Source of the DNA: Lachnospiraceae bacterium OM04-12BH
Lineage (GTDB): Bacteria; Bacillota; Clostridia; Lachnospirales; Lachnospiraceae
DNA length: 64,000 nt
Reading direction: 5' to 3'
Assembly: GCA_003490145.1 (NCBI GenBank)
Contig: QULQ01000006.1
Coordinates: 62,001 to 126,000, forward strand
Each line of letters begins with the position of its first letter. Position 1 is the first letter of the stretch. Made by a program: the position numbers and the translations under genes. Shown one piece after another: positions 7,607 to 16,035 of the stretch. The notes beneath the pieces were generated by a model. That model was not told the origin of the DNA. It was given only the letters and a program-made list of their open reading frames with translations, and ran no database searches.

Positions 7607-10045
7607 ATGCGTTCGAATTATACAGAAAAGGCGCAGAAAGCGCTGAAGCTGGCAGAAAAAACAGCCGCCAGGATCCATTCGGGCTATGTGGGGACAGAAC
7701 ATATTCTGGCAGGACTATTAAAGGAAGGAACCGGTGTGGCGGCAAGGGTTCTGACTGAAAACGGGGTAGAGGAAGAGCAGCTTCTTACCATGATCAAAGA
7801 ACTGATCAGTCCGGATGCAGCTGTTGTTACAAAGGACAGAGAACAATATTCGCCAAAGGCAGAGGCCATTTTACAGGAGGCTGACAGACAGGCAGACCGT
7901 TTCCGAGCAGATAAGACAGGAACTGAGCATATCCTGCTGTCACTGCTCAAAGAGAGTGAATGTGTGGCAACAAGACTTCTCCGGACCATGGGTGCAGCCA
8001 TACAGAAGCTGTATATTGATACACTGGCAGCAATGGGTGAGGATCCTGCATTATATAAAGAGGATCTGGCGATGAAACAGAAGAACAAAAAAAGTGCTGC
8101 TACACTGGAGCAGTATAGCAGGGATCTGACTGCCCTGGCGAGAGATGGCAGGCTGGATCCTGTGATCGGAAGAGAACAGGAGATCCAGCGTGTGATCGAG
8201 ATCCTGAGCAGAAGAAGCAAGAATAACCCCTGTCTGATCGGAGAACCCGGTGTCGGCAAGACAGCAGTGGTAGAAGGACTGGCACAGCGTATTGTGGCCG
8301 GGGAAGTACCTTTTACTGTGCAGAACAAGCGGCTTCTTACCATGGATCTTTCAGGAATGGTAGCCGGCTCCAAGTATCGTGGTGAGTTTGAAGAAAGGCT
8401 GAAAAGAGTGATCCATGAAGTGCAGGAGGATGGAAATATTATCCTGTTTCTGGATGAGATGCATACTATTATCGGTGCGGGTGGTGCAGAGGGAGCCATT
8501 GATGCTTCCAATATCTTAAAGCCTTCACTGGCAAGAGGGGAATTGCAGCTGATCGGGGCAACTACAGTGGCGGAGTATCATAAATACGTGGAAAAGGATG
8601 CGGCACTTGAGAGAAGATTTCAGTCTGTTATGGTAGAGGAGCCTACTGTGCAGGAGGCAGAGCGGATCCTCAAGGGGATCGTCCACAAATATGAGGAGCA
8701 TCACAAGGTGGTGATCACAGAAGAGGCGGTCAGAGCAGCGGTAGAGCTTTCAGAGAGATATATCAATGACAGAAATCTGCCGGATAAAGCGATTGATCTG
8801 ATCGATGAGGCTTCAGCAGCAGTCAGGCTGAAGGCAACCCACGTTCCTGAAAAGCTGAAGAAAATGCAGGAGGAGCTTGCAGCATATGACAGAAAAGTGG
8901 AAGGCTTCCTGAAGAAAAGAGAGTTTGATCAGGCAGGAATATGCAGGGCAGAGCAGGAAAAGCTGATCCACAAATATGAGAAGGCCTGTGAGGCAAACAG
9001 GAAGAAACAGGAAAAGGATGAGCTTAAGGTAACAGAGAATGATATAGCTGAAGTTGTGGCGGCATGGACGAAGATCCCAGTGAAAAAACTGACAGAAACG
9101 GAGAGCGAAAGGCTGATGAAGCTGGAAAGCATCCTGCACAAGCGTGTGATCGGACAGGATGCAGCAGTCAGCGCCGTATCAAAAGCAATACGGAGGGGAC
9201 GGGTCGGCCTGCAGGATCCGGAAAAACCGATCGGATCCTTCCTGTTCCTTGGTCCTACAGGTGTAGGAAAAACAGAACTCAGCAAGGCACTGGCAGAGGC
9301 TATGTTTGGATCGGAAAATGCCCTGATCCGTGTGGATATGTCAGAGTATATGGAAGGTCACTCTGTATCCAAGATGATAGGATCGCCCCCTGGATATGTG
9401 GGATTTGAAGAGGGGGGACAGCTCAGTGAGAAGATACGCAAGAATCCCTATTCAGTTGTATTGTTTGATGAGATCGAAAAGGCACATCCGGATGTGTTTA
9501 ATGTACTTCTCCAGGTGCTGGATGATGGACATATCACCGATTCTAAGGGAAGGAAGGTCAGCTTTAAGAATACGGTTCTGATCATGACTTCAAATGCCGG
9601 GGCACAGCGCATCATTGCGCCAAAGAATTTGGGCTTTGGAGTGGCAGAAACTGAAAAGCAGAACTATGACCGGATGAAGGAAGGGGTCATGGAGGAGGTC
9701 AGAAGACTGTTTAAACCGGAGTTTATTAACAGGATTGATGAGATCATGGTATTCCATCCGCTGACCAGAGTGGATATGGAAAAGATAACCACACTGCTGT
9801 TTCATGAGCTTTCTGCGAGGTGTGAGAAGCAGCTTTCCATTCATCTGAGTGCATCAAGAGCGCTGAAGGAGCATCTGGTAGAGAAATATGCAGACTACAA
9901 GATGGGTGCAAGGCCGTTAAAGCGGGCTGTGCAGCAGGTAGTGGAGGATGCACTTGCGGAGGAGCTTCTTTCAGGAAGGATCAAAACCGGGGATACGGTA
10001 TCTGCAGGTTATCGAAAAGGAAAAGTTGTTTTTGACGTTAAGTAA
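7607..10045 (+). CDS. clpC: ClpC-type AAA+ unfoldase
   Basis: An 812-residue class I Hsp100 ATPase. Start chosen at 7607 (MRSNYTEKAQ) because GGAGG lies eight bases before it. The N-domain carries two Clp repeats (about 1-150). The first AAA+ Walker A is GEPGVGKTA at 212-220 and the second is GPTGVGKTE at 549-557. A UVR-like coiled middle region lies between them, and FLDEMHTI and FDEIEKAHPD are the Walker B sites. An LGF tripeptide in the second AAA+ domain is a candidate ClpP-binding loop. The family unfolds proteins for ClpP. ctsR, mcsA and mcsB, the usual neighbours, are absent; a GntR gene takes that place. Confidence 0.93.
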   Translation: MRSNYTEKAQKALKLAEKTAARIHSGYVGTEHILAGLLKEGTGVAARVLTENGVEEEQLLTMIKELISPDAAVVTKDREQYSPKAEAILQEADRQADRFRADKTGTEHILLSLLKESECVATRLLRTMGAAIQKLYIDTLAAMGEDPALYKEDLAMKQKNKKSAATLEQYSRDLTALARDGRLDPVIGREQEIQRVIEILSRRSKNNPCLIGEPGVGKTAVVEGLAQRIVAGEVPFTVQNKRLLTMDLSGMVAGSKYRGEFEERLKRVIHEVQEDGNIILFLDEMHTIIGAGGAEGAIDASNILKPSLARGELQLIGATTVAEYHKYVEKDAALERRFQSVMVEEPTVQEAERILKGIVHKYEEHHKVVITEEAVRAAVELSERYINDRNLPDKAIDLIDEASAAVRLKATHVPEKLKKMQEELAAYDRKVEGFLKKREFDQAGICRAEQEKLIHKYEKACEANRKKQEKDELKVTENDIAEVVAAWTKIPVKKLTETESERLMKLESILHKRVIGQDAAVSAVSKAIRRGRVGLQDPEKPIGSFLFLGPTGVGKTELSKALAEAMFGSENALIRVDMSEYMEGHSVSKMIGSPPGYVGFEEGGQLSEKIRKNPYSVVLFDEIEKAHPDVFNVLLQVLDDGHITDSKGRKVSFKNTVLIMTSNAGAQRIIAPKNLGFGVAETEKQNYDRMKEGVMEEVRRLFKPEFINRIDEIMVFHPLTRVDMEKITTLLFHELSARCEKQLSIHLSASRALKEHLVEKYADYKMGARPLKRAVQQVVEDALAEELLSGRIKTGDTVSAGYRKGKVVFDVK

Positions 10046-10060
10046 AAAATAGATTATACT
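10032..10060 (+). promoter_or_regulatory. sigma-A promoter for the small lineage gene
   Basis: TTGACG, a 17-base spacer and TATACT. The -35 box lies within the last codons of clpC, so the downstream gene can be expressed independently of it. Confidence 0.75.
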
Positions 10061-10107
10061 AATGCTATCAACAATTAATACAAATGCATACAATGGAGGA
10101 AATAAGG

Positions 10108-10521
10108 ATGGCTGTTGTGAAAGAGCTGATCCGGACAGAAGCGGATGGCAGCATAAGCTTTGGAAATCACAGGCTTGAAACCAAGCAGAAGGTTGAGGAT
10201 TTTGAGCATGATGGTGATCAATACAAGGTCAAGACATTTAAGACAATGACTAAGCTGGAAAGAAATGGTTTATTTGTATATGAGTCCGTACCGGGAACCA
10301 GTGTATTAAATTTCAGAGAAACCGAAAAAGGTGTCAGCTTCCTGGTGGAAGGAGACGAGGATGCACAGATCACAGTAGGTCTGATGGAAGATACCGAGTA
10401 TGTAGTCTATGTGGACGATCAGAGCATTGGCGGTATGAAGACCAATCTGGGCGGCAAGCTGAATCTCAGTGTGGAGCTTGCAGGAGCAGGAGAAGTTAAG
10501 GTTGACATTGTAGCAAGATAA
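10108..10521 (+). CDS. small conserved protein of unknown function
   Basis: A 137-residue soluble, beta-rich protein with no signal peptide. The start at 10108 (MAVVKELIRTEADG) is preceded by GGAGGAAATAAGG; earlier in-frame ATGs would place that site inside the gene. I recall close relatives in many Lachnospiraceae, sometimes labelled endosialidase, but no glycosidase motif is visible and I would not use that name. It contains SISFGNHRL, LERNGLFVYESVPGT and a C-terminal GGKLNLSVELAGAG segment. It has its own promoter and terminator, so it is a single-gene unit. Confidence 0.8.
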   Translation: MAVVKELIRTEADGSISFGNHRLETKQKVEDFEHDGDQYKVKTFKTMTKLERNGLFVYESVPGTSVLNFRETEKGVSFLVEGDEDAQITVGLMEDTEYVVYVDDQSIGGMKTNLGGKLNLSVELAGAGEVKVDIVAR

Positions 10522-10529
10522 AGTAAAAG

Positions 10530-10562
10530 CCTTCTGGCCTACCGGTCAGGAGGTTTTTTTCA
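10530..10562 (+). terminator. rho-independent terminator
   Basis: A ten-pair stem (10530-10539 with 10544-10553, two G-T pairs) with a 4-base loop, followed by seven or more T. It ends about 18 bases before the radA start, so radA must rely on read-through or on a promoter buried in this structure. Confidence 0.85.
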
Positions 10563-10579
10563 GAAAGGGAACAGGAAGC

Positions 10580-11950
10580 ATGGCAAAAGCAAAAGGTACA
10601 GTTTTTTTCTGCCAGAACTGTGGATATGAGTCAGCAAAGTGGATGGGGCAGTGCCCGGGGTGCCGGGAGTGGAACACCTTTGTAGAAGAGACTGTGGTGA
10701 CAGGAACTGGTAAGGGCAGTGGCAGAAAGACGGGAAATCCACATACAGCGGCAGAGCCGGAGACACTTTCGGATATTTCACTGTCGGAGGAAGAGAGGAC
10801 AAGCTGTGGAATTCGGGAGCTTGACAGAGTTCTTGGCGGCGGTATCGTGGAGGGATCTCTGATCCTGGTAGGCGGTGATCCCGGAATCGGAAAGTCCACA
10901 TTGCTTTTGCAGGTCTGCCAGAGGCTGGCAGCAGCAGGGAAAGAAGTGCTGTATGTATCCGGGGAGGAATCCCTGCGGCAGATCAAACTCAGGGCAGCGA
11001 GACTTGGCGAATTTACAGATCATCTGAAGCTGCTTTGTGAGACAGATCTGGATACTATTGAAGATGTCATTCAGAAAAAACGTCCACAGATCGTTATCAT
11101 CGATTCTATACAGACCATGTCCATTGCTGAGGTATCTGCCGCACCGGGAAGTGTTTCCCAGGTAAGGGAGGCCACCGGTATCCTGCTGAAGCTGGCAAAG
11201 GGACTGAATATTTCTATTTTTATCGTAGGACATGTAACCAAGGAAGGAACCGTAGCAGGACCAAGGGTGCTTGAGCATATGGTGGATACTGTTCTTTATT
11301 TTGAAGGTGACAGACATGCCGCCTACCGGATCCTGCGTGGAGTAAAGAACCGGTTTGGCTCGACTAATGAGATCGGTGTGTTTGAGATGGAATCGGATGG
11401 ACTTAAGGAGGTTACGAATCCGTCAAGGATGATGCTCAGCGGAAGACCGGAGGACGCCAGCGGGTCGGTTGTAACCTGTGCCATGGAGGGAACAAGACCG
11501 ATCCTGATAGAGATCCAGGCACTTGTCTGCCACAGTAATTTTGGTATCCCGAGACGGCAGACCACAGGGACAGATTTTAACAGAGTGAATCTGCTGATGG
11601 CAGTGCTGGAAAAACGGCTTGGCCTGCAGCTTGGTAGCTGCGATGCCTATGTCAATATTGCCGGGGGAATCAAGATCATGGAACCGTCAATTGATCTTGG
11701 GATTGCCATGGCTGTGGTTTCCAGCTTTAAAAACCGGGCAGTGGATGGCAGCATCATAGCTATGGGAGAAATCGGACTGAGCGGTGAAGTACGGGCTGTC
11801 AGTATGATCAAGGTACGTGTACAGGAAGCGAAAAAGCTGGGATTTACCTGCTGCATTGTACCTGGGGTATGCCGGGAAAGCCTGAAAGATATAGAGGGGA
11901 TCAAAATTATTTATGTGGACAGTGTGAGTGAGGCTATGGATCTGATCTGA
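10580..11950 (+). CDS. radA: DNA repair protein RadA
   Basis: A 456-residue RadA (Sms) of normal length. The order is an N-terminal zinc finger (CQNCG...CPGC), a RecA-like ATPase with Walker A GGDPGIGKST at 98-107, the diagnostic KNRFG motif at 256-260 and a Lon-protease-like C-terminal domain. RadA is a hexameric branch-migration helicase that assists RecA in recombination. The ATG follows AGAAAGGGAACAGGAAGC. It lies alone between a terminator and the promoter of the LCP gene. Confidence 0.96.
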   Translation: MAKAKGTVFFCQNCGYESAKWMGQCPGCREWNTFVEETVVTGTGKGSGRKTGNPHTAAEPETLSDISLSEEERTSCGIRELDRVLGGGIVEGSLILVGGDPGIGKSTLLLQVCQRLAAAGKEVLYVSGEESLRQIKLRAARLGEFTDHLKLLCETDLDTIEDVIQKKRPQIVIIDSIQTMSIAEVSAAPGSVSQVREATGILLKLAKGLNISIFIVGHVTKEGTVAGPRVLEHMVDTVLYFEGDRHAAYRILRGVKNRFGSTNEIGVFEMESDGLKEVTNPSRMMLSGRPEDASGSVVTCAMEGTRPILIEIQALVCHSNFGIPRRQTTGTDFNRVNLLMAVLEKRLGLQLGSCDAYVNIAGGIKIMEPSIDLGIAMAVVSSFKNRAVDGSIIAMGEIGLSGEVRAVSMIKVRVQEAKKLGFTCCIVPGVCRESLKDIEGIKIIYVDSVSEAMDLI

Positions 11951-12000
11951 GGTAATTATTACAGCTTTGTAACATTTTTTTAAGAAAATATTCTTTTCTA

Positions 12001-12060
12001 TTCAAATTTACGGATTCCTGTGATAAAATAGTAAGGTATGTTTGTCGAAAATTACGACAA
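12001..12060 (+). promoter_or_regulatory. promoter plus inverted repeat before the LCP gene
   Basis: TTCAAA (12001-12006), a 17-base spacer and TAAAAT (12024-12029) with an upstream TG form a candidate promoter. About 12 bases further on, TTGTCG (12042-12047) and CGACAA (12055-12060) form an inverted repeat with a 7-base spacer in the transcribed leader. It could be an operator or a short hairpin. Confidence 0.5.
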
Positions 12061-12078
12061 TTCACAAAGGAGCAGGGA

Positions 12079-13191
12079 ATGGATAAGAAAAAATGGATAA
12101 AACATATACCGCTTTTTATATTGGAACTGATAGTTCTGATCGCAGCAGCGGGTGCTTTATATGTAGTTCTCCGTACGACAGGAAAAAATGGTGTAAAGAA
12201 GGACAGGATCGATACAGAACATATTGCTGTCAATGATGAAGTAAAGGAGAAGATACAGGAAGAGGAAAACGGAGAAGGCGAAGAGACGAAGACATATACA
12301 GGAGTTTATAATATTGCTTTTTTTGGAGTAGATGCCAGAGATGAGAACCTCGGAAAAGGAAATAACAGAAGTGATACCATTATGCTCTGTTCTATCGATA
12401 TGGACAAACATGATGTGCGTCTGATCTCTATCTACAGAGATACCTATCTGAATCTTGGCAATGATACCTACAATAAATGCAATGCTGCTTATGCCAAGGG
12501 GGGACCGGAAATGGCTCTTGGCATGATCAATATGAATACCGATCTCTACGTGACAGATTACATAACCGTTGGTTTTGAAGGGCTGATGGAGGCAGTGGAT
12601 GCTCTTGGCGGTGTGGAGATCGATGTGAAGGAAAATGAGATCAGCCATCTGAACAATTATCAGATCAGCATGGCGGGAACGAGTGAAGACCAGAAAACCT
12701 TTACAGCGACAGCAGGTGTTGATTATGAACCGGTTACGGAACCGGGATTGCAGACACTGAATGGACTGCAGGCAACGGCATACTGCAGGATCCGTTATGT
12801 GGGTGATGATTTTGAACGTACCAAAAGACAGAGGGATGTGTTGATCGCCATGATGGAGAAGGCAAAGGGTGCCTCTGTGGGAACGCTTATGAGTGCCATG
12901 AATGCAGTGCTGCCTCATGTTGTTACCTCGATCGATGTGGAGGATATTGCTGCTGTCCTGAGCAAAGTAGGAGATTACAAGGTGACTGTCAGTGATGGAT
13001 TTCCTTTTGCGGGAATGCGGGCAGGAGCATCCCTTTCTGTAGGAGCCTGTGTGGTGCCCATGTCTCTTGCAGATAACGTGGTCAGGCTTCATGAAATACT
13101 GTATGCGGAAGAGAATTATGAACCATCTGCAGAACTGAAGAGCTTCAGCGCCCAGATTGAAGCTGACACGAAAGACAGATTACAGAATTAG
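12079..13191 (+). CDS. LytR-CpsA-Psr (LCP) family cell-wall ligase
   Basis: A 370-residue protein with a short cytosolic N-terminus, one membrane helix (about 10-33), a variable linker and an LCP domain. LCP hallmarks are GVDAR, the RSDTIMLCSID segment, SIYRDTYL and the later RIRYVGDDFERTKRQRDVL, where conserved Arg and Asp residues contact the polyprenyl pyrophosphate. The family transfers wall teichoic acids or other glycopolymers from lipid carriers to peptidoglycan outside the membrane. The stop is followed after 19 bases by the LacI-type gene. Confidence 0.9.
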   Translation: MDKKKWIKHIPLFILELIVLIAAAGALYVVLRTTGKNGVKKDRIDTEHIAVNDEVKEKIQEEENGEGEETKTYTGVYNIAFFGVDARDENLGKGNNRSDTIMLCSIDMDKHDVRLISIYRDTYLNLGNDTYNKCNAAYAKGGPEMALGMINMNTDLYVTDYITVGFEGLMEAVDALGGVEIDVKENEISHLNNYQISMAGTSEDQKTFTATAGVDYEPVTEPGLQTLNGLQATAYCRIRYVGDDFERTKRQRDVLIAMMEKAKGASVGTLMSAMNAVLPHVVTSIDVEDIAAVLSKVGDYKVTVSDGFPFAGMRAGASLSVGACVVPMSLADNVVRLHEILYAEENYEPSAELKSFSAQIEADTKDRLQN

Positions 13192-13210
13192 GAGTGTGCA
13201 GGCAGGAAGA

Positions 13211-14209
13211 ATGGCAACAATTAAGGAAATAGCAGACAGACTTGGAGTATCGATCAGTACAGTGTCAAAGGGGCTTAATGGAGCAACAGACGTCAGTATC
13301 GAACTGCGGCAGACAATTCTGGATACAGCGGTAGAGATGGGTTATGTGACAAAGCGGATGAAAAAGGAAGAACACAGAAAGCTTTGTCTGTTCATAGAAA
13401 ATATGAAATATGAAGCTGCCGGTGACTTTGGATATGATATAGTGCTTGGCTTCCGGCAGGCGGCATTCAGAGATAACTGGCGCGTGGAGGTGCTTCCTGT
13501 TACACCGGGATTCCAGGCACAGGAAAAATATGACACGTTTATGCTCAAAAATGGGTATTCAGGCGCTTTCCTGGTAGGCTTCGCCCTGCAGGATCCCTGG
13601 ATGGAGCAGCTGCAGGATACTGGGATCGCAACAGCACTGTTTGATAACTTTGTCTGGAAGAATCCCAATGTAGCATATATTGGAACTGACAGCTTTGAAG
13701 GAATAGATACGGCGATCCTGCATTTGCAGGAGCTGGGACATAAGAAGATCGCTTTCCTGAACGGTTCCCTGCATTCCATGATCACGGAATGCAGACAGGA
13801 GGCCTTTTACGACAGTATGGAAGCACATGGACTGAAAGTAGATCCGGAGATGGTAGCGAATGGTTATTATGTAGCAGAATCTGCCAAGGATTTTGTGCCG
13901 GCCTTTGTGGAAAAAGGAGCTACAGCTATTGTATGCGGTAATGATCTGCTCGCTTATGGTGTGCTGAAGGAATGTGAGAGGCTGCATAAGAGGGTGCCGG
14001 AGGATATCAGTGTGATCGGTTTTGATGATCTGCCGATGTCAGCAGTAACAGCACCGCCTCTTACCACGATCCGTCAGGAAAGGGCAGAGCTTGGAAAATG
14101 TGGTTATATGGCATTGCATTCCCTGATGAATCATGTGTCTATCAGTAAGACACTTTTACGTCCGGCATTTATCAAAAGAAAATCTACTGCAAAAGCTGTT
14201 GACAGATAG
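13211..14209 (+). CDS. LacI-family transcription regulator
   Basis: A 332-residue regulator. The HTH at residues 1-25 (MATIKEIADRLGVSISTVSKGLNG) is typical, followed by a sugar-binding-protein-like core (GAFLVGFA, ALFDNF, YIGTDSFEG, VIGFDDLPMSAVTAPPLTTI). The start at 13211 is chosen because it begins the HTH exactly; an upstream in-frame ATG would overlap the LCP gene by 35 bases. MalQ and an alpha-amylase lie downstream beyond a tRNA gene, so an alpha-glucan signal is plausible but not shown. The -35 box of the tRNA promoter overlaps the end of this gene. Confidence 0.9.
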   Translation: MATIKEIADRLGVSISTVSKGLNGATDVSIELRQTILDTAVEMGYVTKRMKKEEHRKLCLFIENMKYEAAGDFGYDIVLGFRQAAFRDNWRVEVLPVTPGFQAQEKYDTFMLKNGYSGAFLVGFALQDPWMEQLQDTGIATALFDNFVWKNPNVAYIGTDSFEGIDTAILHLQELGHKKIAFLNGSLHSMITECRQEAFYDSMEAHGLKVDPEMVANGYYVAESAKDFVPAFVEKGATAIVCGNDLLAYGVLKECERLHKRVPEDISVIGFDDLPMSAVTAPPLTTIRQERAELGKCGYMALHSLMNHVSISKTLLRPAFIKRKSTAKAVDR

Positions 14210-14227
14210 GGGTGTTTTAGATATAAT
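14199..14227 (+). promoter_or_regulatory. consensus sigma-A promoter of tRNA-Trp
   Basis: TTGACA (14199-14204), a 17-base spacer and TATAAT (14222-14227), a perfect match to consensus. The -35 box lies inside the last codons of the LacI-type gene. A small hairpin (14236-14240 with 14248-14252) lies in the tRNA 5' leader. Confidence 0.9.
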
Positions 14228-14258
14228 GAACTTCGGTGGTCTTGAGAACCACAGAAAT

Positions 14259-14329
14259 AGGGGCATAGTTCAACGGTAGAACAGCGGTCTCCAAAACCGT
14301 CGATGTGGGTTCGATTCCTACTGCCCCTG
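14259..14329 (+). tRNA. tRNA-Trp (anticodon CCA)
   Basis: A 71-base cloverleaf. The acceptor stem is AGGGGCA (14259-14265) with TGCCCCT (14322-14328) and discriminator G at 14329. The anticodon stem is GCGGT/ACCGT around the loop CTCCAAA, with CCA at 14291-14293, and the T loop is GGTTCGATTCC. The 3' CCA is not encoded. It is a single tRNA gene with its own promoter and terminator. Confidence 0.97.
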
Positions 14330-14333
14330 CTTG

Positions 14334-14361
14334 AAAAACCTGGTAAATACCAGGTTTTTTT
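14334..14361 (+). terminator. terminator of tRNA-Trp
   Basis: AAAAACCTGGT paired with ACCAGGTTTTT around a 4-base loop, continuing into a T-run. Confidence 0.9.
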
Positions 14362-14400
14362 GTTTTTATTTTCTGAAAGCGAAAAAATACGAAAAAATAA

Positions 14401-14429
14401 AAGACATAAGAAGAGAAAGATAGTATAAT
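14401..14429 (+). promoter_or_regulatory. candidate promoter of malQ-amylase
   Basis: AAGACA, a 17-base spacer and a perfect TATAAT (14424-14429), 52 bases before the malQ start. Confidence 0.65.
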
Positions 14430-14481
14430 ACAGGTAATGACGGATTCGGATATTTAAATATGCGGGAGGGAAAATACCAGT

Positions 14482-16035
14482 ATGAAGAAAGCTCAAAGAC
14501 AGGAAGACCGTATGCAGAGGGGAGCCGGGATCCTGTTGTCAATTACCAGCCTGCCTTCTTTGCATGGGATCGGCACCATCGGAAGGGAAGCTTATGATTT
14601 TGTAGATCTTCTTGCGGAGATGAAGCAGAGCTACTGGCAGGTGCTGCCTCTTGGACCGACAGGCTATGGAGACAGTCCGTATCAGGCTTTTTCTGCTTTT
14701 GCCGGGAATCCCTATCTGATCGATCTGGATGAACTGGTAAGACAGGGACTGCTGACAGAGGAAGAAGCAGGCAGTGCGGATGGGGAGACTGGGAGCCTTA
14801 AGATATCTGAAGCAGAGGCTGGAACGTTAGAAAAACCTGTAGATTATGGACATCTGTATCAGACCCGGTTCCAGATCCTCCGGAAGGCGTTTGTCCGCTT
14901 TCATACAGAAAAGAAGGAATACCGTTCTTTCTGTGATGAAAACAGAGAATGGCTGGATGATTATGTCCTGTATATGGTCATAAAAAACAGAGAGAACGGA
15001 AAGCCGTGGTATGAATGGGAAGAACCACTGAAGCAGAGAAAGGAAAAGGCACTACAGAAGATCCGCAAGGAGGAACAGGAAAACTGCGAGTTTTACTGCT
15101 TCCTGCAATATGAGTTTTTCAGGGCGTGGACAGACCTGAAGGCATATGCAAACGGAAAGGGGATCCGTATCATAGGGGATATTCCTCTTTATGCGGCGCT
15201 TGACAGTGCAGATGTCTGGGCAGAAAGGGAAGAGTTTCTGTTAGATCAGGAAGGAAGACCTACGGTAGTGGCGGGCTGTCCGCCGGATGCCTTTTCGGAT
15301 GACGGACAGAAATGGGGAAATCCCATTTATGACTGGGAGAGAATGGAAAAGGAAGGCTTTTCCTGGTGGCGGCGCAGGATGGATGCTGCCGGAAGGCTTT
15401 TTGATATCATAAGACTGGATCATTTTATCGGATTTGCCAGATATTACAGTATTCCGGCAGAGAATGAAAACGGACGGAACGGAAAATGGAATAAGGGACC
15501 TGGCAGGAAGCTGACAGAGGCCATAGAGGAGACACTTGGGAAAAACAGGGTGATCGCAGAGGATCTTGGGGTACTGGTACCGGCGGTGAAGAAGCTTCTG
15601 AAGAAGACCGGATGGCCGGGAATGCGGGTGCTTTTGTTTGCCTTTGACGGAAATCCCCATAATGAACATCTTCCCTACAATTACGAGAGCCAGAATGAGG
15701 TTGTCTATACCGGAACCCATGATAATGAAACTGTAGCCGGATATTTTGCACAGAAGACACAGAAGGAGCTGGAATTTGCGTACCGCTATCTGGAGATCCA
15801 TGAAAGAAGGCAGATCCCGGATGCACTGATCAGGGAAGCGTACCGGAGCAGTGCAGATATTGTGATCATTTCTCTGCAGGATCTGCTTGGACTGTCAAAT
15901 GAAGCCAGAATGAATTTCCCGTCCACCATAGGGAAAAACTGGCGGTTCCGGATGAAAAAAGGTGGTATTACAAGAGAACGGCAGGAGTTTATCAGAAATC
16001 TGACAGAAATCTATGGACGGGAGGCAGACAGATGA
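14482..16035 (+). CDS. malQ: 4-alpha-glucanotransferase MalQ
   Basis: A 517-residue GH77 amylomaltase that moves maltodextrin chains between glucans in the cytosol. Family signatures are GAGILLSITSLPSLHGIG near the N-terminus, WQVLPLGPTGYGDSPYQ, IIRLDHFIGF with the nucleophile Asp, VIAEDLG with the acid/base Glu, and TGTHDNETVAGYF. The start at 14482 has GGGAGGG 12 bases upstream. A second in-frame ATG at 14512 has AGGAAG at a better distance and begins nearer the conserved region, so the start is uncertain by ten codons. The stop overlaps the alpha-amylase start by four bases. Confidence 0.94.
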   Translation: MKKAQRQEDRMQRGAGILLSITSLPSLHGIGTIGREAYDFVDLLAEMKQSYWQVLPLGPTGYGDSPYQAFSAFAGNPYLIDLDELVRQGLLTEEEAGSADGETGSLKISEAEAGTLEKPVDYGHLYQTRFQILRKAFVRFHTEKKEYRSFCDENREWLDDYVLYMVIKNRENGKPWYEWEEPLKQRKEKALQKIRKEEQENCEFYCFLQYEFFRAWTDLKAYANGKGIRIIGDIPLYAALDSADVWAEREEFLLDQEGRPTVVAGCPPDAFSDDGQKWGNPIYDWERMEKEGFSWWRRRMDAAGRLFDIIRLDHFIGFARYYSIPAENENGRNGKWNKGPGRKLTEAIEETLGKNRVIAEDLGVLVPAVKKLLKKTGWPGMRVLLFAFDGNPHNEHLPYNYESQNEVVYTGTHDNETVAGYFAQKTQKELEFAYRYLEIHERRQIPDALIREAYRSSADIVIISLQDLLGLSNEARMNFPSTIGKNWRFRMKKGGITRERQEFIRNLTEIYGREADR

